Source of the DNA: Streptococcus sp. HMSC067H01
GTDB taxonomy: Bacteria; Bacillota; Bacilli; Lactobacillales; Streptococcaceae
DNA: 56,562 bases
Assembly: GCF_001814775.1 (NCBI RefSeq)
Contig: NZ_KV817803.1
Location: forward strand, 93,659-150,220
Direction: 5' to 3'
The notes under the pieces are model-generated. The model had not been told where the DNA came from. It searched no databases and saw only the letters and a list, made by a program, of their open reading frames with translations. Made by a program: the position numbers and the translations under genes. Shown piece by piece: positions 19,806-28,477 of this stretch; the stretch's first letter is position 1; each line of letters starts with the position of its first letter.

Positions 19806-20035
19806 ATTTCCTCCATCAGTCTCTCATAAGATAAAAAGAAAACCACATGCCAAAAACTCCACTCGGAGCGTTGACACGCGGTACCATCCGTTTTCATCTG
19901 ACAAGTCAGACCTTTATTTCTGAATCCATAGGCAAGTGAATTCACCCAGCTTTCATATAGAGAGCTTTCAGTCACGGCTCTCCTCCCTGATATACTTCCC
20001 CTGAGATACTAGTCTTGCAGATTCCTATTTAATTA
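19806..20035 (-). promoter_or_regulatory. T-box riboswitch, probably Phe-specific
   Basis: The minus strand contains the T-box core GATGGTACCGCGTG (19886-19873). Just after it come a short CTCC/GGAG stem and a T run (19868-19852), the terminator. Upstream, a long stem-I region includes a GGGAGGA/AGAG-rich part, and the segment GGTGAATTCACTTG carries a TTC (Phe) codon at 19940-19938 where a specifier is expected. High uncharged tRNA-Phe should favour antitermination and pheST expression. The specifier is placed by eye. The T-box class itself is clear. Confidence 0.88.
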
Positions 20036-20041
20036 CTATTC

Positions 20042-20070
20042 ATTTTATCAAATTTCAAGCATTCTTGCAA
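20042..20070 (-). promoter_or_regulatory. pheST promoter
   Basis: On the minus strand TTGCAA, 17 nt, TAAAAT. This puts the transcript start near 20035, at the 5' end of the T-box leader. Confidence 0.65.
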
Positions 20071-20082
20071 GATATTTTGCGA

Positions 20083-20799
20083 CTAATCAACATAGTCTCC
20101 ACCTTCAAAGCCATAGTACTCTTCTAAACTGAGACCACTAGCTGCGATTTCTTTAGCTTCTTTCCCGACGTAGCGAAGGTGCCATTCCTCAGCCATATAA
20201 CCCGTTTCCTTTTCCTTACCTTTTAGATAACGAACGACAAAACCATAGTCTGCAGCATGATCTAAAAGCCATTGGGCAGCTTTTTCTTCTGTCACTAAAT
20301 CTCCATCTGTGCCGATAAGGTCGAAAGCAAGACCAGTTTGGTGTTCACTATATCCAGGTCGTGCAGAATAGCGGTCAGCCTCTGCCTTTCCGTCTTGGTT
20401 GACATAGTCCTGATAAAGTTGAGTTTGAGTTTCATAACTTCTGAAACCACTATAGTGGTCGCTGATTGGGAAACCTGCTTCCTGCATGGCAGCAATAAGC
20501 TTCAACAACTCCGCCTTTGCTGTAGGATTTTCTCCAGGATTATAGTCTTTAGACAAGGGATAATGCTTATTAGCGATAACAATCTCATCGTACTTCCCTT
20601 GAACGCTATAGTAATCTCCCTTATTAACTACTTCTGCCTTTTTCTGGCTTGCTTCCTGAGATTTACTACCGACGGTCCCTTCTTGGACGGTTTTTTCTTC
20701 AGTTGAAGTCTGCGTTTCTGAAGTCGCTGGCTTTTCTTGCGAACAAGCTGCCAATGTCAAGGCTAGCAATCCTGATAATACAAGGTATCTTTTTTTCAT
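20083..20799 (-). CDS. ldcB: LD-carboxypeptidase lipoprotein (LdcB/DacB, peptidase M15)
   Basis: Surface-anchored zinc peptidase that trims the terminal D-Ala from peptidoglycan tetrapeptides. Residues 1-20 form a lipoprotein signal with lipobox LTLAACS. A Ser/Thr/Glu-rich linker follows, then the VanY/M15B domain: SDHYSGFRSYETQTQLYQDY, the zinc motif SEHQTGLAFDL (H and D ligands) and the EEWHLRYVG segment (catalytic Glu and zinc His). The length of 238 aa matches pneumococcal DacB/LdcB as I recall it. It is last in a tight operon with the HIT protein (3-nt gap) and the M42 peptidase. Confidence 0.9.
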   Translation of the reverse strand: MKKRYLVLSGLLALTLAACSQEKPATSETQTSTEEKTVQEGTVGSKSQEASQKKAEVVNKGDYYSVQGKYDEIVIANKHYPLSKDYNPGENPTAKAELLKLIAAMQEAGFPISDHYSGFRSYETQTQLYQDYVNQDGKAEADRYSARPGYSEHQTGLAFDLIGTDGDLVTEEKAAQWLLDHAADYGFVVRYLKGKEKETGYMAEEWHLRYVGKEAKEIAASGLSLEEYYGFEGGDYVD

Positions 20800-20802
20800 T
20801 GT

Positions 20803-21273
20803 TTATCCTTTCATTTCTATCATTTGGTCCAAAGTTTCAGATAAGGTTTTAACCAAACCTTCTAATTTGCTTCCCTTAACCTGATATTCTTCAGCGGCCA
20901 TTTCTTCCCAAGGAACCCACCAAACTGGGCCACGACCGTTAAGACCGTGTCCTTTCATATCGCCCTCTCGTCTAGGGAAAATATGCAAGTGAGCATGTGC
21001 ATCTCCATTTCCCAATAACTCTACATTCATCTTTTGAGCTGAAAAAGCTTGGGAAACAGCTTCTTGGACCAAGCTCATTTCCTCTAAAAAGCGAAGTTTG
21101 ACTGGAGCTTCCATATGATGCAATTCTGTCACATGTTCTTTTGCCAGGAATAGAGTATAGCCTTCAAAATACTGGTGATCTCCGATCACAACATAGCCTG
21201 TTTCCAGTTCTTTCACAAAGTAAGGATTTTCCCCTGACTTAATCCATTCAATTCGTTGGCAAATCAAGCACAT
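20803..21273 (-). CDS. HIT family hydrolase
   Basis: 156-aa cytoplasmic nucleotide-binding protein. It has a CLICQRI N-terminus and the histidine triad HAHLHIFPR near 93-101. HIT proteins hydrolyse dinucleoside polyphosphates or nucleoside phosphoramidates. The CxxC-like start is common in Firmicute members. The substrate is unknown. It starts one base after the M42 peptidase stop and ends 3 nt before ldcB, so it is cotranscribed with both. Confidence 0.88.
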   Translation of the reverse strand: MCLICQRIEWIKSGENPYFVKELETGYVVIGDHQYFEGYTLFLAKEHVTELHHMEAPVKLRFLEEMSLVQEAVSQAFSAQKMNVELLGNGDAHAHLHIFPRREGDMKGHGLNGRGPVWWVPWEEMAAEEYQVKGSKLEGLVKTLSETLDQMIEMKG

Positions 21274-21274
21274 C

Positions 21275-22312
21275 TTAGTCTACCAATCCACTCTTGAGGT
21301 AAGCGTCCACCATACGCTCAGTAGCAACTACAGAATCAATATGAGTCCGCTCGTATGAGTGACTAGACTCAATACCAGCTCCGAGAAGAGCGTGTTTGAC
21401 TTCTGCTCCAGCTGACATAGCTGCAGAAGCATCCGAACCGTAAAATGGATAAATATCGAGTTTAAATGGAATATCCTGCTCTTTTGCCAAGGCAACCAGA
21501 TGTTGACGAAATTCGTAGTGATAAGGACCTGAAGCATCTTTGACACAGATAGACACTGTGTACTCATCCGTCTGCTGATCATCTCCCATTGCTCCCATAT
21601 CTACCGCTAGATATTCGACAACTTGACTTGGGATACTTGAGTTAGCACCATGCCCCACTTCTTCAAAGACTGAAAAAGCAAAATGCGTAGTAACAGGGAG
21701 TTCAACTCCTTCTTCTTTGTAGACTTTGAGGAGATTGAGGAGAATAGCTGCACTGACCTTATCATCCAAATGACGCGATTTGATAAAGCCTGTCTCAGTT
21801 ACGACAGTTCGTGGGTCAAAGCTGATAAAGTCACCAACCTCAATACCAAGTGCGCGTGTTTCTTTTTCATTGGTCACTTTTTCATCCAAACGCACTTCCA
21901 TATTGTCCTGCGTGCGTTCAGCAGTTCCAGCGTCCTTGTATACATGACAAGAAGTCTGGTGGATCAAAATGGTACCTGAAATAGTCTTACCTGTACTAGC
22001 CACATGAACTGTACAGTTTTCGCCTTCAATCATATTCCAAGGGTAGCCACCAATGCGGTCCATTTTAAGACGACCATCTGGTTTAACAGCGCGAACGATA
22101 GCTCCCAAGGTATCCACATGGGCAGTCACATAGCGTTGTTGCTCGTCATTTTTACCTTTGACAGTAACGTTGATACCACCTTTAGCAGTACGGATTGGTT
22201 GATAACCTAGTTTTTCAAGAGTCTCAACCAAATAATTCGTAATTTCACGTGTAAAACCTGTTGGCGATGCGATAGCAGTTAGTTCTTTGATATATTCTAC
22301 AGTTTGATTCAT
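21275..22312 (-). CDS. M42 family metallo-aminopeptidase (glutamyl aminopeptidase-like)
   Basis: Cobalt/zinc aminopeptidase of the PepA/FrvX family that removes N-terminal residues from peptides in the cytoplasm. Metal and catalytic residues seen are H in VTAHVDTLGAIV, D in RHLDDKVSAA, EE in FEEVGHGA, D in AVDMGAMGDD and H in GIESSHSYER. I chose the ATG at 22312 (MNQTVEYIKE). It follows GAGGTG, and an extended -10 at 22337 lies inside the longer reading frame that would start at 22396. The length is 345 aa. It is first in the operon with the HIT gene and ldcB. Confidence 0.9.
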   Translation of the reverse strand: MNQTVEYIKELTAIASPTGFTREITNYLVETLEKLGYQPIRTAKGGINVTVKGKNDEQQRYVTAHVDTLGAIVRAVKPDGRLKMDRIGGYPWNMIEGENCTVHVASTGKTISGTILIHQTSCHVYKDAGTAERTQDNMEVRLDEKVTNEKETRALGIEVGDFISFDPRTVVTETGFIKSRHLDDKVSAAILLNLLKVYKEEGVELPVTTHFAFSVFEEVGHGANSSIPSQVVEYLAVDMGAMGDDQQTDEYTVSICVKDASGPYHYEFRQHLVALAKEQDIPFKLDIYPFYGSDASAAMSAGAEVKHALLGAGIESSHSYERTHIDSVVATERMVDAYLKSGLVD

Positions 22313-22331
22313 TTCTTCACCTCTTCCTAAT

Positions 22332-22340
22332 ATTATATCA
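22332..22340 (-). promoter_or_regulatory. M42 peptidase operon promoter
   Basis: On the minus strand TGATATAAT is an extended -10 about 20 nt before the chosen ATG. It rules out the longer in-frame start. Confidence 0.65.
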
Positions 22341-22405
22341 CTTCTCCCATCTGAATATGTGTAAAAACAAGCGACACCTAATACTTTGATTCCCAAAAAT
22401 GCCTG

Positions 22406-22414
22406 TGCTATAAT
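22406..22414 (+). promoter_or_regulatory. Promoter of DUF1307-like lipoprotein
   Basis: TGCTATAAT is a perfect extended -10, 32 nt before the ATG. Confidence 0.65.
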
Positions 22415-22446
22415 GATATTAGATTTATGATGAAAGGAAAAAAGAC

Positions 22447-22971
22447 ATGAAGAAATATTTCAAAGCTAGCCTCTGTCTAGTTCTATCTTTGCTTGTCTTG
22501 TTGGGATGTTCTAAACAATCAACAACTACTTCCTCTAGCCCTAGCAAGGAGGAAAAAACCACGCTTGAAAACTCAGAGACAAAAGCTGAGGTAAAAACTG
22601 CTACCTTTGTCAATGATACTCGTCCTGGCTTTACTTCTACCCTGACTTATAGTGTTGAAGGAGACAAAGTATTGAAACAATTAGGTCATAATATCTATGA
22701 TCCAGAATCTTACAACAAAACAGCAGAAGAACTTAAAACCTTGGTTGAAGAAACCTACAAAGGCTATAATGGCATCCAGGGTGTTCGCCAGACTATTGAA
22801 ATTCAAGATGGGAAAGTCGTTCAAGATGCAGAATTTGATTTTACAGTCGCTAATATTGATGAACTCAGAAAAGCCTTCCCTGAAGAATATTCTGGGGTTG
22901 GAAAAACGATCAGTTTTGCTGCTTCTAAAAAATTGCTAACTGAACTTGGATTTACTGAAAAAACCGACTAA
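22447..22971 (+). CDS. DUF1307-like (YehR family) lipoprotein
   Basis: 174-aa lipoprotein with lipobox VLLGCSK (Cys 22) and a Ser/Thr linker of about 25 residues. The compact domain includes TSTLTYSVEGDKVLKQLGHN and YKGYNGIQGVRQTIEIQDGK. This pattern resembles the YehR/DUF1307 family of Firmicute and enterobacterial lipoproteins, whose function is not known. It is a single gene with its own promoter, followed 15 nt after the stop by a 178-bp repeat whose first hairpin could terminate it. Confidence 0.8.
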   Translation: MKKYFKASLCLVLSLLVLLGCSKQSTTTSSSPSKEEKTTLENSETKAEVKTATFVNDTRPGFTSTLTYSVEGDKVLKQLGHNIYDPESYNKTAEELKTLVEETYKGYNGIQGVRQTIEIQDGKVVQDAEFDFTVANIDELRKAFPEEYSGVGKTISFAASKKLLTELGFTEKTD

Positions 22972-22986
22972 GATTTATAGAATATA

Positions 22987-23164
22987 AAAGAGGCTGGGAC
23001 AAAAGTCCTAGCCTCTCAATTGTCTTTGGATTGCCGAGCAAGACGCAGTGGTTGAGTGGGCTCTTCTACGCTGATTTCATCAGCTTTTACAGCCCTACTC
23101 AACTGTGCGGAGGTGGGACGACGAAATCGAATTCTAACGAATTACCGATTTCTGTCCCACTCTC
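22987..23164. repeat. 178-bp structured intergenic repeat, copy 1
   Basis: One of three near-identical copies in the window (others at 28290-28467 and, inverted, 29353-29529). It folds into modules: AGAGGCTGGGAC/GTCCTAGCCTCT with an AAAA loop, a long imperfect GTTGAGTGGGCT/AGCCCTACTCAAC stem enclosing GCTGAT-TTC-ATCAGC, and GAAATCG/CGATTTC inside GGGAC/GTCCC. It is not BOX. It does not match what I remember of RUP. The short reading frame inside (MGSSTLISS...) is repeated with each copy and is not a convincing gene. Confidence 0.9.
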
Positions 23165-23169
23165 ATTTT

Positions 23170-24495
23170 TTATTCCATTTCAAAAGTTTCGCTTTCTTGT
23201 TTGTTAGGAAGAACAAGAGAAAGCAAAATCCCAATAACTGCTGGTACTAACCATGGCAATGAAGCCTTAGCAAATGGTAGAGCATTCACAATATTGGCAA
23301 GGAAGGTCACTTCAAATGAACTTCCCAAGACACTAGCTACGGCAATAGCTGTTACCAGTCCCATCGTCAATTGCATGCCTGGTTTTGAAAGTGGCACAAA
23401 CTTGTTCACAATCACAATCATAACAATCACAATGGTAATTGGATACAAGATAACTAGGACAGGGATAGAATATTTGATAATTGCATCAAGACCAAGGTTG
23501 GCAATTGCAAAACCAATCAAGGTAAAGACAGTCGCATAAACCTTATAGCTGATTTGTGGGAAACGTCCGTTAAAGAATTCCGCAGTTGAAACAATCAACC
23601 CTACAGTCGTTGTGAAGCAGGTTACTGTTACCATGGCTGCTAGGAATAATTGAGCTGTTGAACCAAAGATTTCTTGGGTCGCTTGTGACAAGATATAAAC
23701 CCCTGGAGTTCCACCCTTCATCGCTTCTTCTGTCATTGGGAAGTGATTTCCAAGGAAACCTAGGCCAATGTATAGAGCACTAAAGCCAAGTGCTACGACA
23801 ATTCCGACTACCCAAATGGTTGAGATATATTCTTTTTTACTTGAAAATCCAAGTTGTTTCAAGGTTTGAACCGCGATTACACTGAAGGCAACAGAGGCAA
23901 GAGCATCTAGAGTATTATATCCTTCAAGGAATCCTGCTCCAAATGCTGATGCCTGATAAGCCTCGGTAGCTGCTTGTGGAGCATTTCCACCATATTTAAA
24001 GGCTCCAAGGATTACCAAGATGATAATTAAGAGGGCAAAAACTGGAGTCAAAACACGGCCGATACGATCCAAAATCTTTGAAGGATTAAGCGCGATTAAG
24101 TATGCTGCAACAAAGTAGATAAGGGTAAAGACAATCAAGCCTAGACCTTTGTCAGCATCTGCCAAGAGGGGACTAATCCCTACTGCATAAGAAGTTGTTG
24201 CAGTACGTGGAATGGCAAAGAATGGACCAATCGACAAGTACAAAACTGCTAGATAAATCGTTGCAAACCAAGGGGAAATCTTTGTAGAAATCTCATAGAT
24301 ATATCCCTTAGGATTTAAGGTCCCGATGATCAAGGTCAAGACGGCAAGTCCGACACCTGAAAATACAAATCCTGCAATGGCAGGGAGAAAGTGTTCCCCA
24401 GATTGAGCACCTAGGGTAGGGGGGAAAATCAAATTACCCGCACCAAAAAATATTCCAAACAGGAGTAATCCTGTTAAAGCACCTTTTTTAGCCAT
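23170..24495 (-). CDS. brnQ: Branched-chain amino acid:cation symporter (BrnQ/LIVCS)
   Basis: 441-aa integral membrane protein with about 12 hydrophobic segments. Family motifs are GLLLFGIFFGAGNLIFPPTLG at the N-terminus and GFSALYIGLGFLGNHFP in the middle. LIVCS transporters import Leu, Ile and Val with Na+ or H+. The gene is preceded by a GGAG ribosome binding site and stands alone. The repeat copy 1 lies 6 nt beyond its stop and probably provides its terminator. Confidence 0.93.
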   Translation of the reverse strand: MAKKGALTGLLLFGIFFGAGNLIFPPTLGAQSGEHFLPAIAGFVFSGVGLAVLTLIIGTLNPKGYIYEISTKISPWFATIYLAVLYLSIGPFFAIPRTATTSYAVGISPLLADADKGLGLIVFTLIYFVAAYLIALNPSKILDRIGRVLTPVFALLIIILVILGAFKYGGNAPQAATEAYQASAFGAGFLEGYNTLDALASVAFSVIAVQTLKQLGFSSKKEYISTIWVVGIVVALGFSALYIGLGFLGNHFPMTEEAMKGGTPGVYILSQATQEIFGSTAQLFLAAMVTVTCFTTTVGLIVSTAEFFNGRFPQISYKVYATVFTLIGFAIANLGLDAIIKYSIPVLVILYPITIVIVMIVIVNKFVPLSKPGMQLTMGLVTAIAVASVLGSSFEVTFLANIVNALPFAKASLPWLVPAVIGILLSLVLPNKQESETFEME

Positions 24496-24604
24496 AAACT
24501 CTCCTTATAAAAAATAAAATACTTACATAGTATACCATGATTAAAAGCATGAAAAGGCTGTCACAAAATAATTCTAAAATGTTTTCAATTTTCTGAATGT
24601 TTTT

Positions 24605-24648
24605 CTCTAAAAATTCCTAGGAGAAAACTATCTTCCCCTAGGAATTTA
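24605..24648 (-). terminator. Terminator after rhodanese gene
   Basis: On the minus strand AAATTCCTAGG and CCTAGGAATTT form an 11-bp perfect stem followed by TTA/T-rich sequence. Confidence 0.75.
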
Positions 24649-24652
24649 AGTA

Positions 24653-24937
24653 TTATTCAAAAGCATCCATACCTGCAGGGACATTGATGACATCATAGCC
24701 CTTTTCTGTTAAAAATTGACAGGCATGGGCTGAACGGATACCAGACTTACAAATCACATAGTAAGGCTGGGTTTTATCTAGTTGTTCATAAGTATCTGCC
24801 AGTTGACTAAGAGGGAAATTACGAGCACCTTCTAAATGAAGAGCCTCAAATTCCTCTACTTCTCTCACATCCAATACAGAAAGCGACTCTTTCTGATAAA
24901 GCTGGTAAAAATTGTTAAAAGTAATTTCTTTCATCAT
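24653..24937 (-). CDS. Single-domain rhodanese-like protein
   Basis: 94-aa cytoplasmic rhodanese domain, with SVLDVREVEEFEALHLEGARNFPL and the active-site loop ICKSGIRSAHAC, Cys near 63. Such proteins carry sulfur as persulfide. The partner is unknown. It is last in a set of closely spaced minus-strand genes (deacylase 18 nt upstream, UDG before it). Confidence 0.88.
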   Translation of the reverse strand: MMKEITFNNFYQLYQKESLSVLDVREVEEFEALHLEGARNFPLSQLADTYEQLDKTQPYYVICKSGIRSAHACQFLTEKGYDVINVPAGMDAFE

Positions 24938-24955
24938 TTCTCCTTTATAATGGCA

Positions 24956-25447
24956 TTAAGGCAAGGTTACTACCTCATAGGTAAATCCAATTGACTCTAA
25001 AAATCGAAACAAGTCTTGGGTTTTAATAAAAATCGTTTTTTCATTGGTATTAGGGTGGAAGGTCATGACATCCTCTGAAACAATGTCCTTATCAAAATAA
25101 ACATGAATGTCTTTCTCTTCATTATTTAACAAACCAAAAGGTGATACCGTTCCTGCTGGTAGGGTCATTTTCTCAGCCAAGGAATCTAACGAGGCCATTC
25201 GAATCCGACCGGCTCCCACTTGAACTTTAAAGTCATCCATATCCAATCGTTTCTTGTCATCCATTATGAGCAGATAGTACTGAGTTTTCTTCCTATTGGT
25301 CAAAAACATGGACTTAGTCCGGACTCCTTTCAATCCTTTTATATAGCTATCTGCCTGCTCTGTCGTGAATGCAGGTGGATGAGCCACCACATCATATATG
25401 ATCCGCAACTCTTGCAACTTATTAGAGACTTGTTGATAAGCATCCAT
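24956..25447 (-). CDS. ProXp-ala/YbaK-type aminoacyl-tRNA deacylase (PrdX-like)
   Basis: 163-aa free-standing editing domain of the ProRS INS superfamily. It shows HPPAFTTEQADSYIKGLKG near the N-terminus, KSMFLTNRKKTQYYLLIMDD with the conserved Lys, and GTVSPFGLLNNEE. PrdX-type proteins clear Ala-tRNA-Pro or similar mischarged tRNAs in trans. Substrate is inferred from the family. It sits 12 nt after the UDG gene and 18 nt before the rhodanese gene. Confidence 0.85.
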   Translation of the reverse strand: MDAYQQVSNKLQELRIIYDVVAHPPAFTTEQADSYIKGLKGVRTKSMFLTNRKKTQYYLLIMDDKKRLDMDDFKVQVGAGRIRMASLDSLAEKMTLPAGTVSPFGLLNNEEKDIHVYFDKDIVSEDVMTFHPNTNEKTIFIKTQDLFRFLESIGFTYEVVTLP

Positions 25448-25459
25448 CCTTTTTCTCCT

Positions 25460-26044
25460 TTATTGATGAATAATCTTTTGTACCAATGCTTGTAATTCTG
25501 GAACCACTTCAGACTCAAACCAAGGATTTTTAGCTATCCAAATTTGATTACGAGGAGAAGGGTGAACTAGTGGGAAATAGGTTGGTAAGTAGTTCTGGTA
25601 ATGTTTTACCCTTTCTGTTACCTTGCCACTGACTTTCTCATTTAGATAGTAGGCTTGGGCATACTGCCCTATCAAGAGGGTTAATTGAATATCTGGTAAT
25701 TCATGTAATAACTGTGGGTGCCACTTTTCTGCAAAACCTGTACGAGGTGGCAAGTCACCAGATTTCCCATGTCCTGGAAAATAGAAATCCATGGGCATGA
25801 CTGCAAAATAACCTGAGTTGTAAAAAGTATCTTCATCCACACCCAACCACTCCCGCAAGCGATCTCCGCTTTTATCCTTCCAGTAAAGCCCAGCTTCTTG
25901 GGTTTTGAGACCAGGCGCTTGACCAATGATATTGATACGAGCCGTTTTTGGTGCTGCAAAGAGAGGCTCGATACCTTGCTCAGTATAATGTTGATTTTGT
26001 GGATCTTCCATGATAGCTTGTTTGATTTTTTGAATTTCTGACAT
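25460..26044 (-). CDS. Uracil-DNA glycosylase family protein
   Basis: 194-aa protein of the UDG superfamily. Seen are NIIGQAPGLKTQEAG (motif 1, GQAPG), AVMPMDFYFPG, LLIGQYAQAYYL and the LVHPSPRNQIW minor-groove motif 3. It is distinct from the classical Ung, which also exists in streptococci, so the true substrate is uncertain. I chose the ATG at 26044 (MSEIQKIK). A longer frame from 26089 would run through the pepV terminator hairpin at 26072-26103, so it is unlikely. It starts a three-gene group with the deacylase and rhodanese. Confidence 0.85.
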   Translation of the reverse strand: MSEIQKIKQAIMEDPQNQHYTEQGIEPLFAAPKTARINIIGQAPGLKTQEAGLYWKDKSGDRLREWLGVDEDTFYNSGYFAVMPMDFYFPGHGKSGDLPPRTGFAEKWHPQLLHELPDIQLTLLIGQYAQAYYLNEKVSGKVTERVKHYQNYLPTYFPLVHPSPRNQIWIAKNPWFESEVVPELQALVQKIIHQ

Positions 26045-26071
26045 GGATTCTTCTCTTTCTCTAGCAATTTC

Positions 26072-26103
26072 AAAAAGAAGTCTAAGCATAAAATCTCAGA
26101 CTT
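26072..26103 (-). terminator. Terminator after pepV
   Basis: On the minus strand AAGTCTGAG and CTTAGACTT pair over 9 bp (one G-U), followed by CTTTTTG, starting 9 nt after the pepV stop. Confidence 0.7.
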
Positions 26104-26111
26104 CTATAGCA

Positions 26112-27512
26112 TTATTTGATCAATTCATAGATAGCTTCAGCGTAGATGGCTGCTGCACGGAAGAGATCATCCAAGGCGATAAATTCATTGGCTTGGTGCA
26201 TAGTATCGATAGAGTCTGGGAACATAGCACCGTAGGCTACACCACGCTCTAAGAGACGTCCGAAAGTTCCACCACCAATAACTTGTTCATGCCCTTGAAG
26301 TCCAGTTTGTTTTTCATAAACATTTAACAAGGTTTGGACAAGCGGATCTTCCATTGGTACATAGTGAGGTGTGTGACCATGTTCAGAAAGGCTAACTGAA
26401 GCAACTGGCAAGGTTTCAAGAACTGACTTGATTTGCTCTGGACTTGTTCCCTTTGGATAACGGAAGTTAAGGGCAATGGTATTGTCAGCACTTGTTTCAT
26501 CAAAGCGGAAGACACCAGCATTCATAGAAAGGGCACCCATCTTTTCATCCACATGAGCCACTTTCAAGTTTTTCCCTTCGTGGTCATTCAAAAGAATCTT
26601 ACCAGCAATGTCAAGGAAGTCTTTTGCAGGTCCTTCAAAAGCAAACTGGCTGAGGAAGAGGGCAAGATAAGTCGCACCATTGACACCTGAAGCAGGCATA
26701 GCACCGTGAGCAGATTTACCGATAATCGTAACCTTGTACTTGCCGTTCTCTTCTTGAATGTCTCCTCTAAGCTTGTGCTCTGCAACAAAGGCATCTAGTT
26801 TCGCTTGCAAATCAGCCAAATCCCCTGAAACAACTGCCGTTGCTGATTCTGGCACCATGTTTTCACGCAAACCACCTGTGAAGCTGTGAAGACGAGCTTC
26901 ACCCTTGTTTTCACCAGCAAAGTGAAGATATTCTGTGATATTTCCTTTTTCACCATTAATAATAGGGAATTCAGCATCTGGAGAGAATCCAAAGTCTGGC
27001 TTCGCAAGTCCTACATGCTCAAAATAGTAGTCCATATCTGCCCAACCTGATTCTTCATCAGTTCCGACAATAAAGCGAACTTTTTTAGAAGTTGGAAGAC
27101 CAAGCTCTTTGATGATTTTCAAACCATAGTAACAAGCCGTTGTAGGGCCCTTGTCATCTGAAGCACCACGCGCATAGAGACGACCATCCTTGATGGTTGG
27201 AGTATAAGGATCAGTGTCCCATCCACTACCTGCTGGCACTACGTCCATGTGGGCAAAGATTCCGAGAACTTCTTCCCCTTGACCAAACTCGAAATGACCT
27301 GCATAGTTATCAACATTTTTTGTTGGGTAACCATCACGGTCTGCGATTTCAAGGAATTTCTCCAAAGCTTTTACTGGACCAGGTCCAAAAGGATGTTGCG
27401 CATCTGCCTTACTGTCATCGCGTTCTGAGTTGATTTCCAAAAGGCTAAACAAGTCAGCCAAGAGGTCTTCTTTACGTTTTTCTACTTCTGCTGTAAAATC
27501 AATAACTGTCAT
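26112..27512 (-). CDS. pepV: Xaa-His/beta-Ala dipeptidase (M20)
   Basis: 466-aa zinc dipeptidase of the PepV type, finishing peptide breakdown in the cytoplasm. Metal-binding and catalytic residues are visible: GIFAHMDVVPAG (His, Asp), ARGASDDKGP (bridging Asp), VGTDEESGWADM (general-base Glu pair), FSPDAEFP (Asp) and a late His in IDTMHQANEFI. A lid domain sits between, as in PepV. It is 10 nt downstream of the nitroreductase gene, so the two are cotranscribed, and it ends in a terminator. Confidence 0.94.
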   Translation of the reverse strand: MTVIDFTAEVEKRKEDLLADLFSLLEINSERDDSKADAQHPFGPGPVKALEKFLEIADRDGYPTKNVDNYAGHFEFGQGEEVLGIFAHMDVVPAGSGWDTDPYTPTIKDGRLYARGASDDKGPTTACYYGLKIIKELGLPTSKKVRFIVGTDEESGWADMDYYFEHVGLAKPDFGFSPDAEFPIINGEKGNITEYLHFAGENKGEARLHSFTGGLRENMVPESATAVVSGDLADLQAKLDAFVAEHKLRGDIQEENGKYKVTIIGKSAHGAMPASGVNGATYLALFLSQFAFEGPAKDFLDIAGKILLNDHEGKNLKVAHVDEKMGALSMNAGVFRFDETSADNTIALNFRYPKGTSPEQIKSVLETLPVASVSLSEHGHTPHYVPMEDPLVQTLLNVYEKQTGLQGHEQVIGGGTFGRLLERGVAYGAMFPDSIDTMHQANEFIALDDLFRAAAIYAEAIYELIK

Positions 27513-27521
27513 TTTTTCTTC

Positions 27522-28127
27522 CTATCTTTTTTCGATAATTTCATCTACTGGCAAGCGGTAACTTGGTTCCAACTTCTCGTCTGTGTATCCTACTGTAATC
27601 AAGAGCTCTGGACGGAAGCGTTCTTCGATTTCCAAGACTTCATTGGTTTTTGATTTATCAAAACCAAGGATAATGTTTGAACCGATTCCCTGGTCAGTCA
27701 ATGCAAGGACTAAGTTCATCGCAACCAACCCTGCATTAAGGGCTAGGTAGTCACTGATTTGTTGTTCATTGTAACGCGCAAACTCTGCTGGAAGATTTTT
27801 CATAAAGTACTGAAGTTGTTCTTCTGAGAAGTTCTTTGCTCCACCAACACGGGCAATCTTGCGAGCACGTTTAGCTAGGTCAGTATCTGTAAACAAGGCA
27901 ATGGTTACAGGGGCAGATGCTACTTGCTCAAAGTTTGAACCGTAAGCTAATTTTGCTAATTCAGCATTTCTCTCACGAACCACAACAAACTTCCAAGGTT
28001 GACTGTTGTGAGCACTCGGTGCCAAGGTTGCGATTTCAATAGCTGTTCGAACATCCTTGGGATCAACTGGTTTATCAATAAAATGCTTAGTCGCATGACG
28101 TTTTTTATTTAACTCAAGAAATTTCAT
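27522..28127 (-). CDS. Nitroreductase family flavoprotein
   Basis: 201-aa FMN-dependent oxidoreductase. It begins NKKRHATKHFIDKPVDPKDV and has IATLAPSAHNSQPWKFVVV, the FMN-contacting SxxNxQPW motif near 35-44, and NLVLALTDQGIGSNIILGFD near 137. It probably reduces nitro compounds, quinones or flavins with NAD(P)H. It is first of the pair with pepV (10-nt gap), an arrangement also known in pneumococcus. Confidence 0.9.
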   Translation of the reverse strand: MKFLELNKKRHATKHFIDKPVDPKDVRTAIEIATLAPSAHNSQPWKFVVVRERNAELAKLAYGSNFEQVASAPVTIALFTDTDLAKRARKIARVGGAKNFSEEQLQYFMKNLPAEFARYNEQQISDYLALNAGLVAMNLVLALTDQGIGSNIILGFDKSKTNEVLEIEERFRPELLITVGYTDEKLEPSYRLPVDEIIEKR

Positions 28128-28289
28128 AATTGATTTCCTTTTCTATTTCTACTGCTTCCATTTTACCATATTTTGAAAGAGCTTGCAGAGTTTTTTCATA
28201 ATGTAGAGATCTTTATCCCAACTCTTAATCAGGAATTACATACTTTTCGATTTAGTTGCTATCTATAGTAAAAATTTTTTGCACAAGAA

Positions 28290-28467
28290 AAAGAGGCTGG
28301 GACAAAAGTCCTATCCTCTCAATTGTCTTTGGATTGTCGAGCAAGACGCAGTGGTTGAGTGGGCTCTTCTACGCTGATTTCATCAGCTTTTACAGCCCTA
28401 CTCAACTGTGCGGAGGTGGGACGACGAAATCGAATTCTAACGAATTACCGATTTCTGTCCCACTCTC
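28290..28467. repeat. 178-bp structured intergenic repeat, copy 2
   Basis: Same orientation and same length as copy 1, with only a few changes (for example CTATCC for CTAGCC in the first hairpin, which weakens that stem). It fills most of the 350-nt gap between the nitroreductase and the lipoprotein gene. The remainder of the gap (28128-28289) is AT-rich and holds the nitroreductase upstream region. Confidence 0.9.
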
Positions 28468-28477
28468 TTTACTCATA

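Noticed and set aside
20649..20852. 67-aa frame antisense to ldcB and HIT
   Set aside because: Shadow of the opposite-strand lipoprotein signal region.
22987..23164. Identification of the 178-bp repeat as BOX or RUP
   Set aside because: The sequence does not resemble boxA, boxB or boxC, and it is longer than RUP with different ends as I remember them.
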